From assembly GCF_023238205.1 (NCBI RefSeq), contig NZ_CP096659.1, positions 1,727,626 to 1,791,625 on the forward strand: DNA of 64,000 nt. Reading direction: 5' to 3'. How positions within the stretch are numbered: the first letter of the stretch is position 1; each line of letters begins with the position of its first letter. A program made the position numbers and the translations under genes. Source of the DNA: Halorussus limi. GTDB taxonomy: Archaea > Halobacteriota > Halobacteria > Halobacteriales > Haladaptataceae. The notes under the pieces are model-generated. The model made no database searches. It worked only from the letters and a program-made list of their open reading frames with translations, and was not told the origin of the DNA. Below, in pieces: positions 37,457-46,406 of the stretch.

Positions 37457-38386
37457 ATGACAGATAATCGCACACTCGCGGACGACGTACCGGACGTAGA
37501 CGAGCGCGACCGGCGGAACTTCCTCAAGGTCCTCGGCGTGACGGGGAGCGTCGGGGCGGCCTCGGAACTCTCGCTGTCGGACCTGCGCGGGGCGGTCGGC
37601 GAGGGGTCGGCCGAGGAACTGGCGACCTACGGCGAGCGCATCAGGGCCGACCTCGCTGGCGGTCTCGACGGCGGCCTGCTGGCGGGCGCGCTCTCCGGCA
37701 TCGAAGCGGGAATCGCGCAACTGCCCGAACTCCGGGCCGCCGGCTTCCCCGACCAACCGGGCACCGCGTATCAGGAGGTCGCCGAACCCGCGTGGGACGC
37801 CTACGACCACCTCGCAGAGGTCGGACTCTTCGCGGCGGCCGAGCGCCACCTGCCGGAGTTCACGCCCGACCACGTGCGCGCGACCGCCGCGGAACTGGTC
37901 CGGGCCGAACCCCTTACCGCGGCGCTGGCCGACGCCGGACTCGACGAGCGCGAGCGCACAGCGGTCGTCGTGGACGCGGTCAACGAGAACGAGCGACTCG
38001 CCCACTGGGTCTCGACCGCGAGTCTGCCCGCAGACCCGGAGGGGTACGACCCGGCGAACGTGGCCCCGCTCCACCAGCGCGCGCTCGGTGGAGGCCTGCT
38101 CTGGGTGGACGAACTCGACCAGCAGCTCTGGCAGCGCGAGGTCGTGCTGACCGAGGACCTGCTCGACGCGGGAGTGTGGGACGTCAAGCGTATCCTCGCT
38201 GGGACCCACCTGTTCGTCTCGGCGGCCCGCGACCTCGCCGGGCCGAGCGAGTTGGACGACAGCCAACTCGCGGCCGCGCTCGCGGGCGGGTCGGCCGTCG
38301 CGATACGCGGTCAGGAGGCCATCGAACGGGACCTGTTCCGGATAACCGACGCCGAGCGCGCGCCCCGCGGAGGTGACACCGCATGA
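37457..38386 (+). CDS. Tat-signal partner protein of the PQQ dehydrogenase
   Basis: A 309-residue protein. The N-terminus carries the twin-arginine motif RRNFLK at 19-24 followed by a short hydrophobic stretch (VLGVTGSVGAA). The rest is alpha-helical and alanine-rich, without cofactor motifs I can name. Its stop overlaps the start of the PQQ dehydrogenase by four bases. The layout resembles small Tat-bearing subunits that carry a signal-less catalytic subunit across the membrane (as in gluconate 2-dehydrogenase-type complexes). That function is inferred from context. Confidence 0.75.
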   Translation: MTDNRTLADDVPDVDERDRRNFLKVLGVTGSVGAASELSLSDLRGAVGEGSAEELATYGERIRADLAGGLDGGLLAGALSGIEAGIAQLPELRAAGFPDQPGTAYQEVAEPAWDAYDHLAEVGLFAAAERHLPEFTPDHVRATAAELVRAEPLTAALADAGLDERERTAVVVDAVNENERLAHWVSTASLPADPEGYDPANVAPLHQRALGGGLLWVDELDQQLWQREVVLTEDLLDAGVWDVKRILAGTHLFVSAARDLAGPSELDDSQLAAALAGGSAVAIRGQEAIERDLFRITDAERAPRGGDTA

Positions 38387-40086
38387 GTACCGACGAATCG
38401 CACGTCAGAGTCCACTCGGCCGACGACGGACTGCGCATCGAGTATCTCGCGGATGGGCCGACCACGGTCCGCCAGAGTTCACAGCAGATTCCGCGACTGA
38501 ACGTCACCCAGCAGATGCTGCGCGACTCGGGCGACGACCCCGAGAGCTGGCTGATGTACGGCGGCGGGTACAACCAACAGCGGTTCACCACGGCCGACGT
38601 CATCACGCCCGAGAACGTCGGCCAACTGAACTTGGAGTACACCATCCTGACCGACGAGACCGGCAAGTTGGAGGGGACGCCGATAGTGGTGCCGTCGGAC
38701 CCGCCCATCATGTACCAGACGAACGGCCCGGACGTGCTGCGGGCGGTCAACGCCCGCTCGGGCGAGGTCATCTGGACCTACCGGTACGCGCCGGCCGAAC
38801 AGGGTCCCGACAAAGCGGCCGCGCTCCTCTGTTGCGGGTCGAACAACCGCGGGGTCGCGGTCCGCGGGAAACTGCTCTTCATGACGACGCTCGACGCGAA
38901 CGTCGTCGCCATCAACCGGTACACGGGCGAACAGCAGTGGCTGTACGACTCCGCGCCGACCGGACAGGGTTACTCCGCGACGTGGGCACCGGTCGTCTAC
39001 AAGGGAAGCATCCTCAACGGAAGTGCAGGCGGCGAGTACGGCGTGCAGGGCTTCATCGAGTCGATAAACGCCCGCACCGGCGAGCGGGAGTGGCGAACGT
39101 CGATGCTCCCCGAGGAGCAGTGGATAGGAGACGCGTGGCAGAACGGAGCGGCGACCAACTGGATGACCATCACCGTCGACCCCGACACCGACACGCTGTA
39201 CGCCAACGTCGGCAACCCCGGCCCGGACGTGAACGGCATCGTCCGGCCGGGACCGAACCCCTACTCCGACGCGGTCGTCGCGCTCGACACCCAGTCGGGC
39301 GACGTCCAGTGGTACTTCCAAGAGGTCCAACACGACTGGTGGGACTGGGACGCCTCCACGCCGCCGGTGCTGTTCGAGACCGAGGTGGACGGCGAGAACC
39401 GAAAGGTCGTCAGCCACCCCGGCAAGACCGGGTGGAACTACCTCCTCGGGGCCGAGGACGGCAAGCTCTACGAGCGGAGTCGGGAGTTCTGCCAGCACCT
39501 CAACATGTGGCACCTCCCGCAGGACAACCTCGAAGACACGCCGTGGGTCATGCCGTCGGCCGACGGCGGGTCCGAGTGGAACCCGATGTCCTACAGCCGC
39601 CAGACCGGGAACGTCCACGTCAAGGCGATGAACTACCCGAGCAAGTTCCAGTGGGACCCGGTCGACGGGTGGGAGTACCCCTCGACGTACCTCGGCGGAA
39701 CCTTCACCGTCTACCCGGCGATGAGCGACCCCGGTCCGGCACCCGACGAGTGGAACGGCCAGAAGGCCATCTTCTCGGCGGTGGACCCGGTCAGCGGCGA
39801 CGTGGTCTGGCAGAAGCGGTGGGAGGAGTTCTCGATGGGCGGGTCGATGAGCACGACGACCGGCCTGACCTTCGTTGGTAACGGGTCGGGCGAGTTCATC
39901 GCGTACGACTCCGAGGACGGCGAACGCCTCTGGCAGCACCAGCTCAACGCTTCGGTCAACGCCTCGCCGATGAGTTGGTACGACCCCGGCGTCGGCAAGC
40001 AGTACGTCGCGGTGCAGGCGGGCGGAGGCGGACTCCGGTCGGCCAACGACGGAAACACCGTCGCCGTGTTCTCGCTAGAGCAGTAG
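38383..40086 (+). CDS. PQQ-dependent dehydrogenase, XoxF/alcohol dehydrogenase-like
   Basis: A 567-residue eight-bladed quinoprotein. Diagnostic residues are the vicinal pair C150-C151 in LLCCGSNNRG, metal ligands E218 (GGEYGVQGF) and N278 (VGNPGP), and catalytic D321 in HDWWDWD. D323, two residues after the catalytic Asp, is the extra ligand found in lanthanide-dependent XoxF enzymes and missing (Ala) in calcium MxaF. K348 occupies the PQQ-contact site. It oxidises an alcohol or aldehyde, substrate unknown. No signal peptide is present, so export probably depends on the Tat partner upstream. No PQQ synthesis genes are nearby. Confidence 0.88.
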   Translation: MSTDESHVRVHSADDGLRIEYLADGPTTVRQSSQQIPRLNVTQQMLRDSGDDPESWLMYGGGYNQQRFTTADVITPENVGQLNLEYTILTDETGKLEGTPIVVPSDPPIMYQTNGPDVLRAVNARSGEVIWTYRYAPAEQGPDKAAALLCCGSNNRGVAVRGKLLFMTTLDANVVAINRYTGEQQWLYDSAPTGQGYSATWAPVVYKGSILNGSAGGEYGVQGFIESINARTGEREWRTSMLPEEQWIGDAWQNGAATNWMTITVDPDTDTLYANVGNPGPDVNGIVRPGPNPYSDAVVALDTQSGDVQWYFQEVQHDWWDWDASTPPVLFETEVDGENRKVVSHPGKTGWNYLLGAEDGKLYERSREFCQHLNMWHLPQDNLEDTPWVMPSADGGSEWNPMSYSRQTGNVHVKAMNYPSKFQWDPVDGWEYPSTYLGGTFTVYPAMSDPGPAPDEWNGQKAIFSAVDPVSGDVVWQKRWEEFSMGGSMSTTTGLTFVGNGSGEFIAYDSEDGERLWQHQLNASVNASPMSWYDPGVGKQYVAVQAGGGGLRSANDGNTVAVFSLEQ

Positions 40087-40238
40087 CCTCGCGGGCCTCT
40101 CTTTCGGCCTGCGAGTGAATCTCCTGACCGAACCGAACCTAAGCGGCGCGCAAAACGTTTCGCTGAAACGCTCTCAGATTCCGTAATCGACCCCGTTACA
40201 GCGATGTGCGACCGTCTCGCCCGTTCCAAAGAGGGAGG

Positions 40239-40245
40239 CTTAAGT
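40239..40245 (+). promoter_or_regulatory. TATA-like box of rps12
   Basis: CTTAAGT lies 26-32 bases before ATG 40271. It gives rps12-rps7 an independent promoter, separate from the rpo operon. Confidence 0.6.
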
Positions 40246-40270
40246 AGCTCGGACAGGTAGCCCACAGCAT

Positions 40271-40699
40271 ATGGCGAATGGCAAGTACGCAGCTCGCAAG
40301 CTGAGGAAGGACCGCCAGAACCACCGGTGGTCCGACTCCGATTACGCTCGACGCGAGCGCGGCCTCGGGGAGAAGTCCGACCCCCTCGAAGGCGCGCCGC
40401 AGGGCCGAGGTATCGTTCTCGAAAAAGTTGGCATCGAGGCCAAGCAGCCCAACTCCGCCATCCGGAAGTGCGTCCGGGTCCAGCTCATCAAGAACGGCAA
40501 GCAGGTGACTGCCTTCTGTCCCGGCGACGGTGCCATCTCGTTCATCGACGAACACGACGAGGTCACCATCGCGGGCATCGGCGGCGCGAAGGGTCGCGCG
40601 ATGGGCGACCTCTCGGGCGTCAACTACAAGGTAGAGAAAGTCAACGGCGTGAGCCTCGAAGAACTGGTTCGCGGAAACGCTGAGAAGCCGGTGCGCTAA
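40271..40699 (+). CDS. rps12: small-subunit ribosomal protein S12 (uS12)
   Basis: A 142-residue archaeal S12 with [33 protein letters not shown] and [13 protein letters not shown]. It sits at the decoding centre. Followed after two bases by rps7. Confidence 0.97.
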   Translation: MANGKYAARKLRKDRQNHRWSDSDYARRERGLGEKSDPLEGAPQGRGIVLEKVGIEAKQPNSAIRKCVRVQLIKNGKQVTAFCPGDGAISFIDEHDEVTIAGIGGAKGRAMGDLSGVNYKVEKVNGVSLEELVRGNAEKPVR

Positions 40700-40701
40700 T
40701 C

Positions 40702-41319
40702 ATGGCAGCAGAAGACCAGCCCGAACCCGACAAACCCGCGGGCACGGACGAAGAGGGAACGGCCGTCGCGAAACTGTTCGGCGAGTGGGACATCACCAAC
40801 ATCGAGTACGACGACCCCTCGACCGAGCGCTACATCACGGTGACGCCGGTCGCCCACACGATGGGTCGCCACGCCTCCAAGCAGTTCCAGAAGAGCGAGG
40901 TCTCGGTCGTCGAGCGTCTCATCAACCGACTGATGCAGACCGAGGAGAACACCGGCAAGAAGCAGAAGACGATGCAGATCACCCGCGAGGCGTTCCAGAA
41001 GATTCACGACCGCACCGAGGAGAACCCGGTGCAAGTTCTCGTCACCGCCGTCGAGAACGCCGCCCCGCGCGAGGAGACCGTCCGCCTGAAGTACGGTGGC
41101 ATCTCGGTCCCGAAGGCCGTGGACGTGGCGCCCCAGCGCCGCGTCGACCAGGCCCTGAAGTACATCGCCGAAGGCGTCCACGGCTCGTCGTTCAAGACCT
41201 CGACCGACGCCGCCGAGGCGCTGGCCGACCAGCTCGTCGGCGCGGCCGACTACGACGTTCAGACCTACGCTATCAACCAGAAAGAAGAGACGGAGCGCGT
41301 CGCGGCCGCGGCCCGCTAA
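40702..41319 (+). CDS. rps7: small-subunit ribosomal protein S7 (uS7)
   Basis: A 205-residue S7 with an acidic haloarchaeal N-terminal extension, KLFGEWDITNIEYDDPSTER, NRLMQTEENTGKK and the end GSSFKTSTDAAEALADQL. It initiates assembly of the 30S head. Normally fusA follows; here about 1.6 kb with two minus-strand genes intervene. Confidence 0.97.
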   Translation: MAAEDQPEPDKPAGTDEEGTAVAKLFGEWDITNIEYDDPSTERYITVTPVAHTMGRHASKQFQKSEVSVVERLINRLMQTEENTGKKQKTMQITREAFQKIHDRTEENPVQVLVTAVENAAPREETVRLKYGGISVPKAVDVAPQRRVDQALKYIAEGVHGSSFKTSTDAAEALADQLVGAADYDVQTYAINQKEETERVAAAAR

Positions 41320-41415
41320 CTCGGTTCTTCTCTCTCGGTTTCGCTTCTCGGTAGTCGCGACTGTCGGCGGCCACGTCTACGGGGGTTGTCGGCGAACGGA
41401 AGCGTCCACCTCGGC

Positions 41416-41745
41416 CTACGCCTCGCCCGACGCGCCGACGAGCACGAACCTGCTCTCGGTGTCGCCGTTGTGAATCTGGCGAGTCGCCTCGGCCGGAATC
41501 CGGAGGGCTTCGCCCGACTCCAGTTCCACGTCCTCGCCCTCGACGGTGACGGTGGCCTCCCCGTCGAGCAGGAGGTAGACTTCCTCTTGGCCGTCCTCGG
41601 CGTGGTCGTGTTCCTTGCCGGTCCATCCCGGGTCGGCGTCGAGGACGGACACGCCCAACTTCTCGCAGTCGAGGGGGTCTCGGAGGAAGCGCAGTCCCTC
41701 GCCTACCGGTTCGACGTCGTGGGAATCGACTTTGGTGTACGACAT
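41416..41745 (-). CDS. cupin domain protein
   Basis: A 109-residue single-domain cupin. Motif 1 is GKEHDHAEDGQEEVYLLLDG (metal ligands H, H, E) and motif 2 is ESGEALRIPAEATRQIHNG. Small cupins bind a metal and a small molecule or catalyse isomerisation/dioxygenation; the substrate is not evident. Confidence 0.9.
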   Translation of the reverse strand: MSYTKVDSHDVEPVGEGLRFLRDPLDCEKLGVSVLDADPGWTGKEHDHAEDGQEEVYLLLDGEATVTVEGEDVELESGEALRIPAEATRQIHNGDTESRFVLVGASGEA

Positions 41746-41849
41746 CGGCGGACGTACGACCGATAGCGTGTTTAGCTTGGCGACGCCGGCAGTACGCGGC
41801 CCCGGTCGAAACCGCGGTGTCGAGTCAGTTCGAGATGTAGCGCCGGTTC

Positions 41850-41930
41850 GTGACGGCCCTGCTCGTCGTCGCCGGTCTCGTCCTGCTGGTCGCGCCGAGC
41901 GTCCTGCTCGCGCTGGCCGAGTTGGCGTAG
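41850..41930 (+). CDS. possible 26-residue hydrophobic peptide
   Basis: GTG at 41850 opens a frame encoding a single hydrophobic helix (TALLVVAGLVLLVAPSVLLA). An in-frame TAG lies three codons before. The regular helix and haloarchaeal codon choice suggest a small membrane protein, but evidence is weak. Confidence 0.35.
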   Translation: MTALLVVAGLVLLVAPSVLLALAELA

Positions 41931-41934
41931 TCGG

Positions 41935-42705
41935 TTAGTCCGCCGCTTTCTCGCCGCCGCCGACCGCGTACTCGCGGGTCGCCTCGACCAGCGAGCGGCG
42001 GTACTCGCTCTCGTCGGGGTCGGGTCCGAGCGACTTGAACCGGTGTTTGAACGCCGAGAGACTGACCTCGGGCGCGTCGTTCGCGGCCGCGTGTGCGAAG
42101 TCGTACAGTCGGTGGTCCGAATCCACGAGGTCGTGGCGCTCGACCAGTGCGAGCGCGAACGCGGCGTTGACCGCGGTTATCTCGGGGTCGGCCGTACTGG
42201 TGATGCGGAGTCCGTCCCGGCCGCGAGTCGGGCCGTCCTGCGCTCTCGCGGGTCGGTCTGCGACCGCCGCGGCGAGTTCGGATTCGAGGAACGAGACGAG
42301 TTTGTCGGTCGGGCCGACCCGGAGCGTGATGTCGTCGGCGTAGATGTCCTTCATGTGGTTGGCTATCTGGTAGCAGTGGGCCACCCGCCTGCGCTCGACC
42401 GACTTCCCCGAGAGCGCGAGGAACAGTACTTCCTCGGTCGATTGGGTGTGAGACGGGTGGGCCTGCTCGTGGCGGGCCATGTGGGCGAACTCGTGAAGCG
42501 CGAGTTCCGGGGCCATCGCGCTGGTCGCTGCCTGCCGGGAGATGTTCAGGACGTGGTCGTCGGGGTGGGAAGTCCACGTCCGCTCGTCGGGGTTCTCCCG
42601 GACGTGGACGTGGACTGGCGAGTCGAGGTCGTGTTCGGTCTCGAAGATGTCGCGGGCGCGGAGGAAGGGCGCGGCCGGACCCGGACCGTGGACGTGAACC
42701 TCCAT
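41935..42705 (-). CDS. DUF5781 family protein with HExxH motif
   Basis: A 256-residue protein starting at ATG 42705 (MEVHVHGPGPAAPFLRARD). ELALHEFAHMARHEQAHPSH contains HEFAH, a zinc-metallopeptidase HExxH motif; a possible third ligand is in the TEEV that follows. The family is haloarchaeal and uncharacterised, lying between rps7 and fusA in this window. A longer start is unlikely. Confidence 0.82.
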   Translation of the reverse strand: MEVHVHGPGPAAPFLRARDIFETEHDLDSPVHVHVRENPDERTWTSHPDDHVLNISRQAATSAMAPELALHEFAHMARHEQAHPSHTQSTEEVLFLALSGKSVERRRVAHCYQIANHMKDIYADDITLRVGPTDKLVSFLESELAAAVADRPARAQDGPTRGRDGLRITSTADPEITAVNAAFALALVERHDLVDSDHRLYDFAHAAANDAPEVSLSAFKHRFKSLGPDPDESEYRRSLVEATREYAVGGGEKAAD

Positions 42706-42905
42706 GCGTATCTGTGGCAAGGCTTCGACCGGTATGACTCTTGCGTTGGTTGCGACGAGTTGCCGGTGCCTGTCGCGCTCGACTCGGAATTCAGGCCGTG
42801 CCAACGTCCGACGTCGTTCGGCCTACGCGCCTACGCCACTCCCTCACACGGTCGCTCGTGGCGAAACACTACGCTTTTCAACTTCCTTCGGGTAGAAGAC
42901 CCATA

Positions 42906-45092
42906 ATGGGAAGACGAAAGAAGATCGTCGAACAGTGCGAGCGACTGATGGACGAACCGGAGAACATCCGGAACATCGCTATCGCCGCACACGTCGACCA
43001 CGGTAAGACCACGCTGACGGACAACCTTCTCGCTGGCGCCGGCATGATCGCCGACCAGGGCGAAGCGACGCAGCTGATGATGGACACCGAAGAGGACGAG
43101 CAGGAACGCGGTATCACCATCGACGCCGCGAACGTGTCCATGACTCACGAGTACGACGACACCGACCACCTCATCAACCTCATCGACACGCCGGGCCACG
43201 TCGACTTCGGTGGCGACGTGACCCGAGCGATGCGCGCCGTCGACGGCGCGCTCGTGGTGGTGGACGCGGTCGAGGGCGCGATGCCCCAGACCGAGACCGT
43301 CCTCCGACAGGCGCTCCGCGAGGGCGTCAAGCCCACCCTGTTCATCAACAAGGTCGACCGCCTCATCTCGGAACTCCAAGAGGGTCCCGAGGAGATGCAG
43401 CGCCGCCTGCTCAGCGTCATCGACGACGTGAACGAGCTTATTCGCGGCATGACCGAGGAGATGGACGACATCGAAGACTGGACGGTCTCCGTCGAGGAGG
43501 GCACCGTCGGCTTCGGGTCCGCGCTCTACAAGTGGGGCGTCTCGATGCCCTCGATGCAGCGCACCGGGATGGACTTCGGCGACATCATGGAGTTGGAGCG
43601 CGCCGACAAGCGCCAGGAACTCCACGAGCGCACACCGCTGTCGGACGTCGTGCTCGACATGGTCTGTGAGCACTTCCCGAACCCCATCGACGCCCAGCCC
43701 CGTCGTATCCCGCGCGTCTGGCGCGGCGACGACTCCTCGGACCTCGCCGAGGGGATGCGCCTCGTCGACGAGGAAGGCGAAGTCGTGCTGATGGTCACCG
43801 ACATCGGCGTCGACCCCCACGCCGGCGAAATCGCCGCGGGTCGCGTCTTCTCCGGCACGCTGGAGAAGGGCCAAGACCTCTACGTCTCCGGAACGGCCGG
43901 AAAGAACCGCGTCCAGAGCGTCGGCATCTACATGGGCGGCGAGCGCGAGGAAGTCGACCGCGTGCCCGCCGGGAACATCGCGGCGGTCACCGGTCTCAAG
44001 GACGCCATCGCGGGTTCCACCGTGTCCAGCGTCGAGATGACGCCGTTCGAGTCCATCGAACACATCTCGGAGCCGGTCATCACGAAGTCCGTCGAGGCGA
44101 AGAACATGGACGACCTGCCGAAGCTCATCGAGACGCTCCGACAGGTCTCCAAGGAAGACCCGACCATTCAGGTCACGATTAACGAGGACACCGGCGAGCA
44201 CCTCATCTCCGGACAGGGTGAGCTTCACCTCGAAGTCATCACTCAGCGCATCGAGCGCAACCAGGGCATCCCGGTCAACACCGGCGAACCCATCGTCGTC
44301 TTCCGCGAGGCCATCCAGGAGACCACCGACGTCATCGAGGGCATCTCGCCGAACCGCCACAACCGGTTCTACATCCAGGCCCAGCCGCTCACCGAAGAGA
44401 TTATCGAGAAGATCAAGCGCGGCGACGTGTCGATGGACATGCCCGAGCAGGAGCGCCGTGAGGCGCTTCAGGAAGCGGGCATGGGCAAGGACATGTCCCA
44501 GAACGTCGAGCACATCCACGGGACCAACATCCTCATCGACGACACGAAGGGTATCCAGCACCTCAACGAGACGATGGAACTCGTCATCGAGGGTCTCGAA
44601 GAGGCGCTCGACGACGGCCCGCTGGCGGCCGAACCCGTTGAGGGGACGCTCCTCCGTCTGGAGGACGCGAAGCTTCACGAGGACACCATCCACCGCGGCC
44701 CGGCGCAGGTCATCCCTGCGGTCCGTAACGCCGTCCACAACGCCCTCGTGCAGGGTGAGGTCCGGATGCTAGAGCCGATGCAGGACGTGCGCATCGACGT
44801 GCCCAACGAGTACATGGGCGCCGCCTCCGGCGAGATTCAGGGTCGCCGTGGCCGCGTCGACGACATGTACCAGGAAGGCGACCTCATGGTCGTCGAGGGC
44901 ATCGCGCCGGTCGACGAGATGATCGGCTTCTCCTCGGACATCCGGAGCGCCACCGAGGGCCGCGCGTCGTGGAACACCGAGAACGCCGGCTTCGAGGTCA
45001 TGGCCGACAACCTCCAGCGCGAGACCATCATGGAGATTCGAGAGCGCAAGGGCATGAAGCTCGAACTCCCCGAGGCCATCGACTACATCTAA
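42906..45092 (+). CDS. fusA: translation elongation factor EF-2
   Basis: A 728-residue GTPase with [11 protein letters not shown] (P-loop), ERGITIDAA (switch I), DTPGHVDF (G3) and NKVD (G4). The diphthamide histidine is in [14 protein letters not shown] (~596). It drives ribosomal translocation. I start at ATG 42906 ([14 protein letters not shown]); upstream codons encode no EF-2 sequence. A pyrimidine-rich stretch after the stop probably terminates transcription. Confidence 0.97.
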   Translation: MGRRKKIVEQCERLMDEPENIRNIAIAAHVDHGKTTLTDNLLAGAGMIADQGEATQLMMDTEEDEQERGITIDAANVSMTHEYDDTDHLINLIDTPGHVDFGGDVTRAMRAVDGALVVVDAVEGAMPQTETVLRQALREGVKPTLFINKVDRLISELQEGPEEMQRRLLSVIDDVNELIRGMTEEMDDIEDWTVSVEEGTVGFGSALYKWGVSMPSMQRTGMDFGDIMELERADKRQELHERTPLSDVVLDMVCEHFPNPIDAQPRRIPRVWRGDDSSDLAEGMRLVDEEGEVVLMVTDIGVDPHAGEIAAGRVFSGTLEKGQDLYVSGTAGKNRVQSVGIYMGGEREEVDRVPAGNIAAVTGLKDAIAGSTVSSVEMTPFESIEHISEPVITKSVEAKNMDDLPKLIETLRQVSKEDPTIQVTINEDTGEHLISGQGELHLEVITQRIERNQGIPVNTGEPIVVFREAIQETTDVIEGISPNRHNRFYIQAQPLTEEIIEKIKRGDVSMDMPEQERREALQEAGMGKDMSQNVEHIHGTNILIDDTKGIQHLNETMELVIEGLEEALDDGPLAAEPVEGTLLRLEDAKLHEDTIHRGPAQVIPAVRNAVHNALVQGEVRMLEPMQDVRIDVPNEYMGAASGEIQGRRGRVDDMYQEGDLMVVEGIAPVDEMIGFSSDIRSATEGRASWNTENAGFEVMADNLQRETIMEIRERKGMKLELPEAIDYI

Positions 45093-45207
45093 GCGTCGCG
45101 GTCTCCTCTCTCCGTTTCTTCTCCTCTCGCTTTCGCGGTCTTCTTTCGGTTCGCAACACAGGCCGACCCTGAGAGACTTCTGCTGTCGCCTGAATCCGGC
45201 GTAGGCG

Positions 45208-45216
45208 GTGTATAAT
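45208..45216 (+). promoter_or_regulatory. TATA box of the small membrane protein
   Basis: GTATAATAA lies 37-45 bases before ATG 45253. Confidence 0.5.
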
Positions 45217-45252
45217 AAAGTCATTCGTTACCACACGTCTACTCGTCCAACC

Positions 45253-45390
45253 ATGGTCTCTCTCGTCACCCTGTTCTGGGTCGGGGTCGTCGCGCTCCTG
45301 TGGGTCGGTCTCGTCGCGGCCATCTGGGCGCTCGTGTCCGCCGGCAGCGAGTACCCACAGGAGGTCCCACAGACGCCGACCAACGACTGA
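45253..45390 (+). CDS. 45-residue single-pass membrane protein
   Basis: The peptide has one strong transmembrane helix (TLFWVGVVALLWVGLVAAIW) and a polar tail ending QTPTND. There is no known motif. It has its own TATA box and sits alone after fusA. Confidence 0.65.
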   Translation: MVSLVTLFWVGVVALLWVGLVAAIWALVSAGSEYPQEVPQTPTND

Positions 45391-45551
45391 GTCGTCGGGA
45401 GTCGCCCGCAGGTAGCGACGCCGTTCGCTCTTCCTACTCGTCTCTGTTTTCCCACTCGTCTCTATTCTCTCAGTCCGTCCGTAATTGGTAGTTCCGCTGC
45501 GACTCGGCCGCGCTTGCACGCGCTCCGGCGGATGCGGTCCGGTCGGCGCGG

Positions 45552-45695
45552 CTATCGCTGGCCGCGGAGGACGACCTCCGCGTCGCAGACCGGACAGGTG
45601 GTTCGCTCGCTCGCGTCGAACGGCGAACTGCAGAACGCGCAGACGTGTCGGTCGGTGTCGGTCGGTTCGTCGTCGGTCGAGCGGATGGCGGTCAT
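45552..45695 (-). CDS. 47-residue zinc-ribbon microprotein
   Basis: The minus strand encodes a small protein with CAFCSSPFDASERTTCPVCD, a classical two-CxxC zinc ribbon, after an acidic N-terminus (STDDEPTDTDRHV). It starts at ATG 45695; a TATA-like TGTATAACA lies about 40 bases upstream. It is divergent from the ACT-homoserine dehydrogenase pair. Confidence 0.8.
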   Translation of the reverse strand: MTAIRSTDDEPTDTDRHVCAFCSSPFDASERTTCPVCDAEVVLRGQR

Positions 45696-45863
45696 CGGTC
45701 CGTCACGCACGACGCTTCGACCCGGGATTGTTATACAGTCGCTAGCTAGACGTTAGCACGTTACTTCGGCGCGCTACGTTTCCGTTTCGCCCGCCGGCCG
45801 CTCCGCACTATTTGGGAACGACTGAAGCCTTATGCTCGCCCGCGAGTGAGACAACGAGTAACG

Positions 45864-46406
45864 ATGAGTGACGACACGAGCGCTACCGACCCGCGGGCCT
45901 ACACGGTCCGACTCGAACTAGTCGACGAACCCGGCGAGCTGTTGGGCGCGCTCGAACCCATCGCGGCCAACGGCGGCAACCTGCTCTCGGTGTTCCACGA
46001 GCGGGGGTCGCTCACGCCGCGGGGTCACATCCCGGTCGAAGTCGACCTCGAGTGCCCGCCCGACCGCTTCGACGCCGTCGTCTCCGGTCTCCGCGAGGCG
46101 GGAGTCAACGTGATTCAGGCGGGCGCGGAGCGCTACGGCGAGGAGGTGACGGTCCTGCTCGTCGGCGACGTCATCGAGAGCGACCTCTCCGACACCCTCT
46201 CGTCCATCGAGTCGAAGGCGGACGCCTCCATCTCGGACGTGTCGCTGTCCGCGCCGGGCGGCACGAGCGACGTGTCGAGCGCACGACTCCGCCTCGCGGC
46301 CGAGACCGGTTCGACCGGCGCGGTGGTCGGCGCGGTCCGGGAGGTCGCAGAACGGAAGGAGTTGCGCGTGGTCGAACCCCTGGCGGAACTGGAGGGGTCG
46401 GCGTGA
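45864..46406 (+). CDS. ACT-domain amino-acid-binding protein
   Basis: A 180-residue protein. ACT-type sequence lies at ~15-90 (YTVRLELVDEPGELLGALEP and GGNLLSVFHERG) and a second, weaker regulatory half at ~95-175. It lacks a catalytic domain. The stop overlaps the GTG of homoserine dehydrogenase, so it most likely supplies allosteric threonine or methionine control to that enzyme. Confidence 0.9.
   Translation: MSDDTSATDPRAYTVRLELVDEPGELLGALEPIAANGGNLLSVFHERGSLTPRGHIPVEVDLECPPDRFDAVVSGLREAGVNVIQAGAERYGEEVTVLLVGDVIESDLSDTLSSIESKADASISDVSLSAPGGTSDVSSARLRLAAETGSTGAVVGAVREVAERKELRVVEPLAELEGSA

Noticed and set aside
46052..46402. Longer N-terminal form of homoserine dehydrogenase.
   Set aside because: The extension is arginine/glycine-rich shadow of the ACT gene. 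The GTG at 46403 starts directly at the NAD-binding motif.
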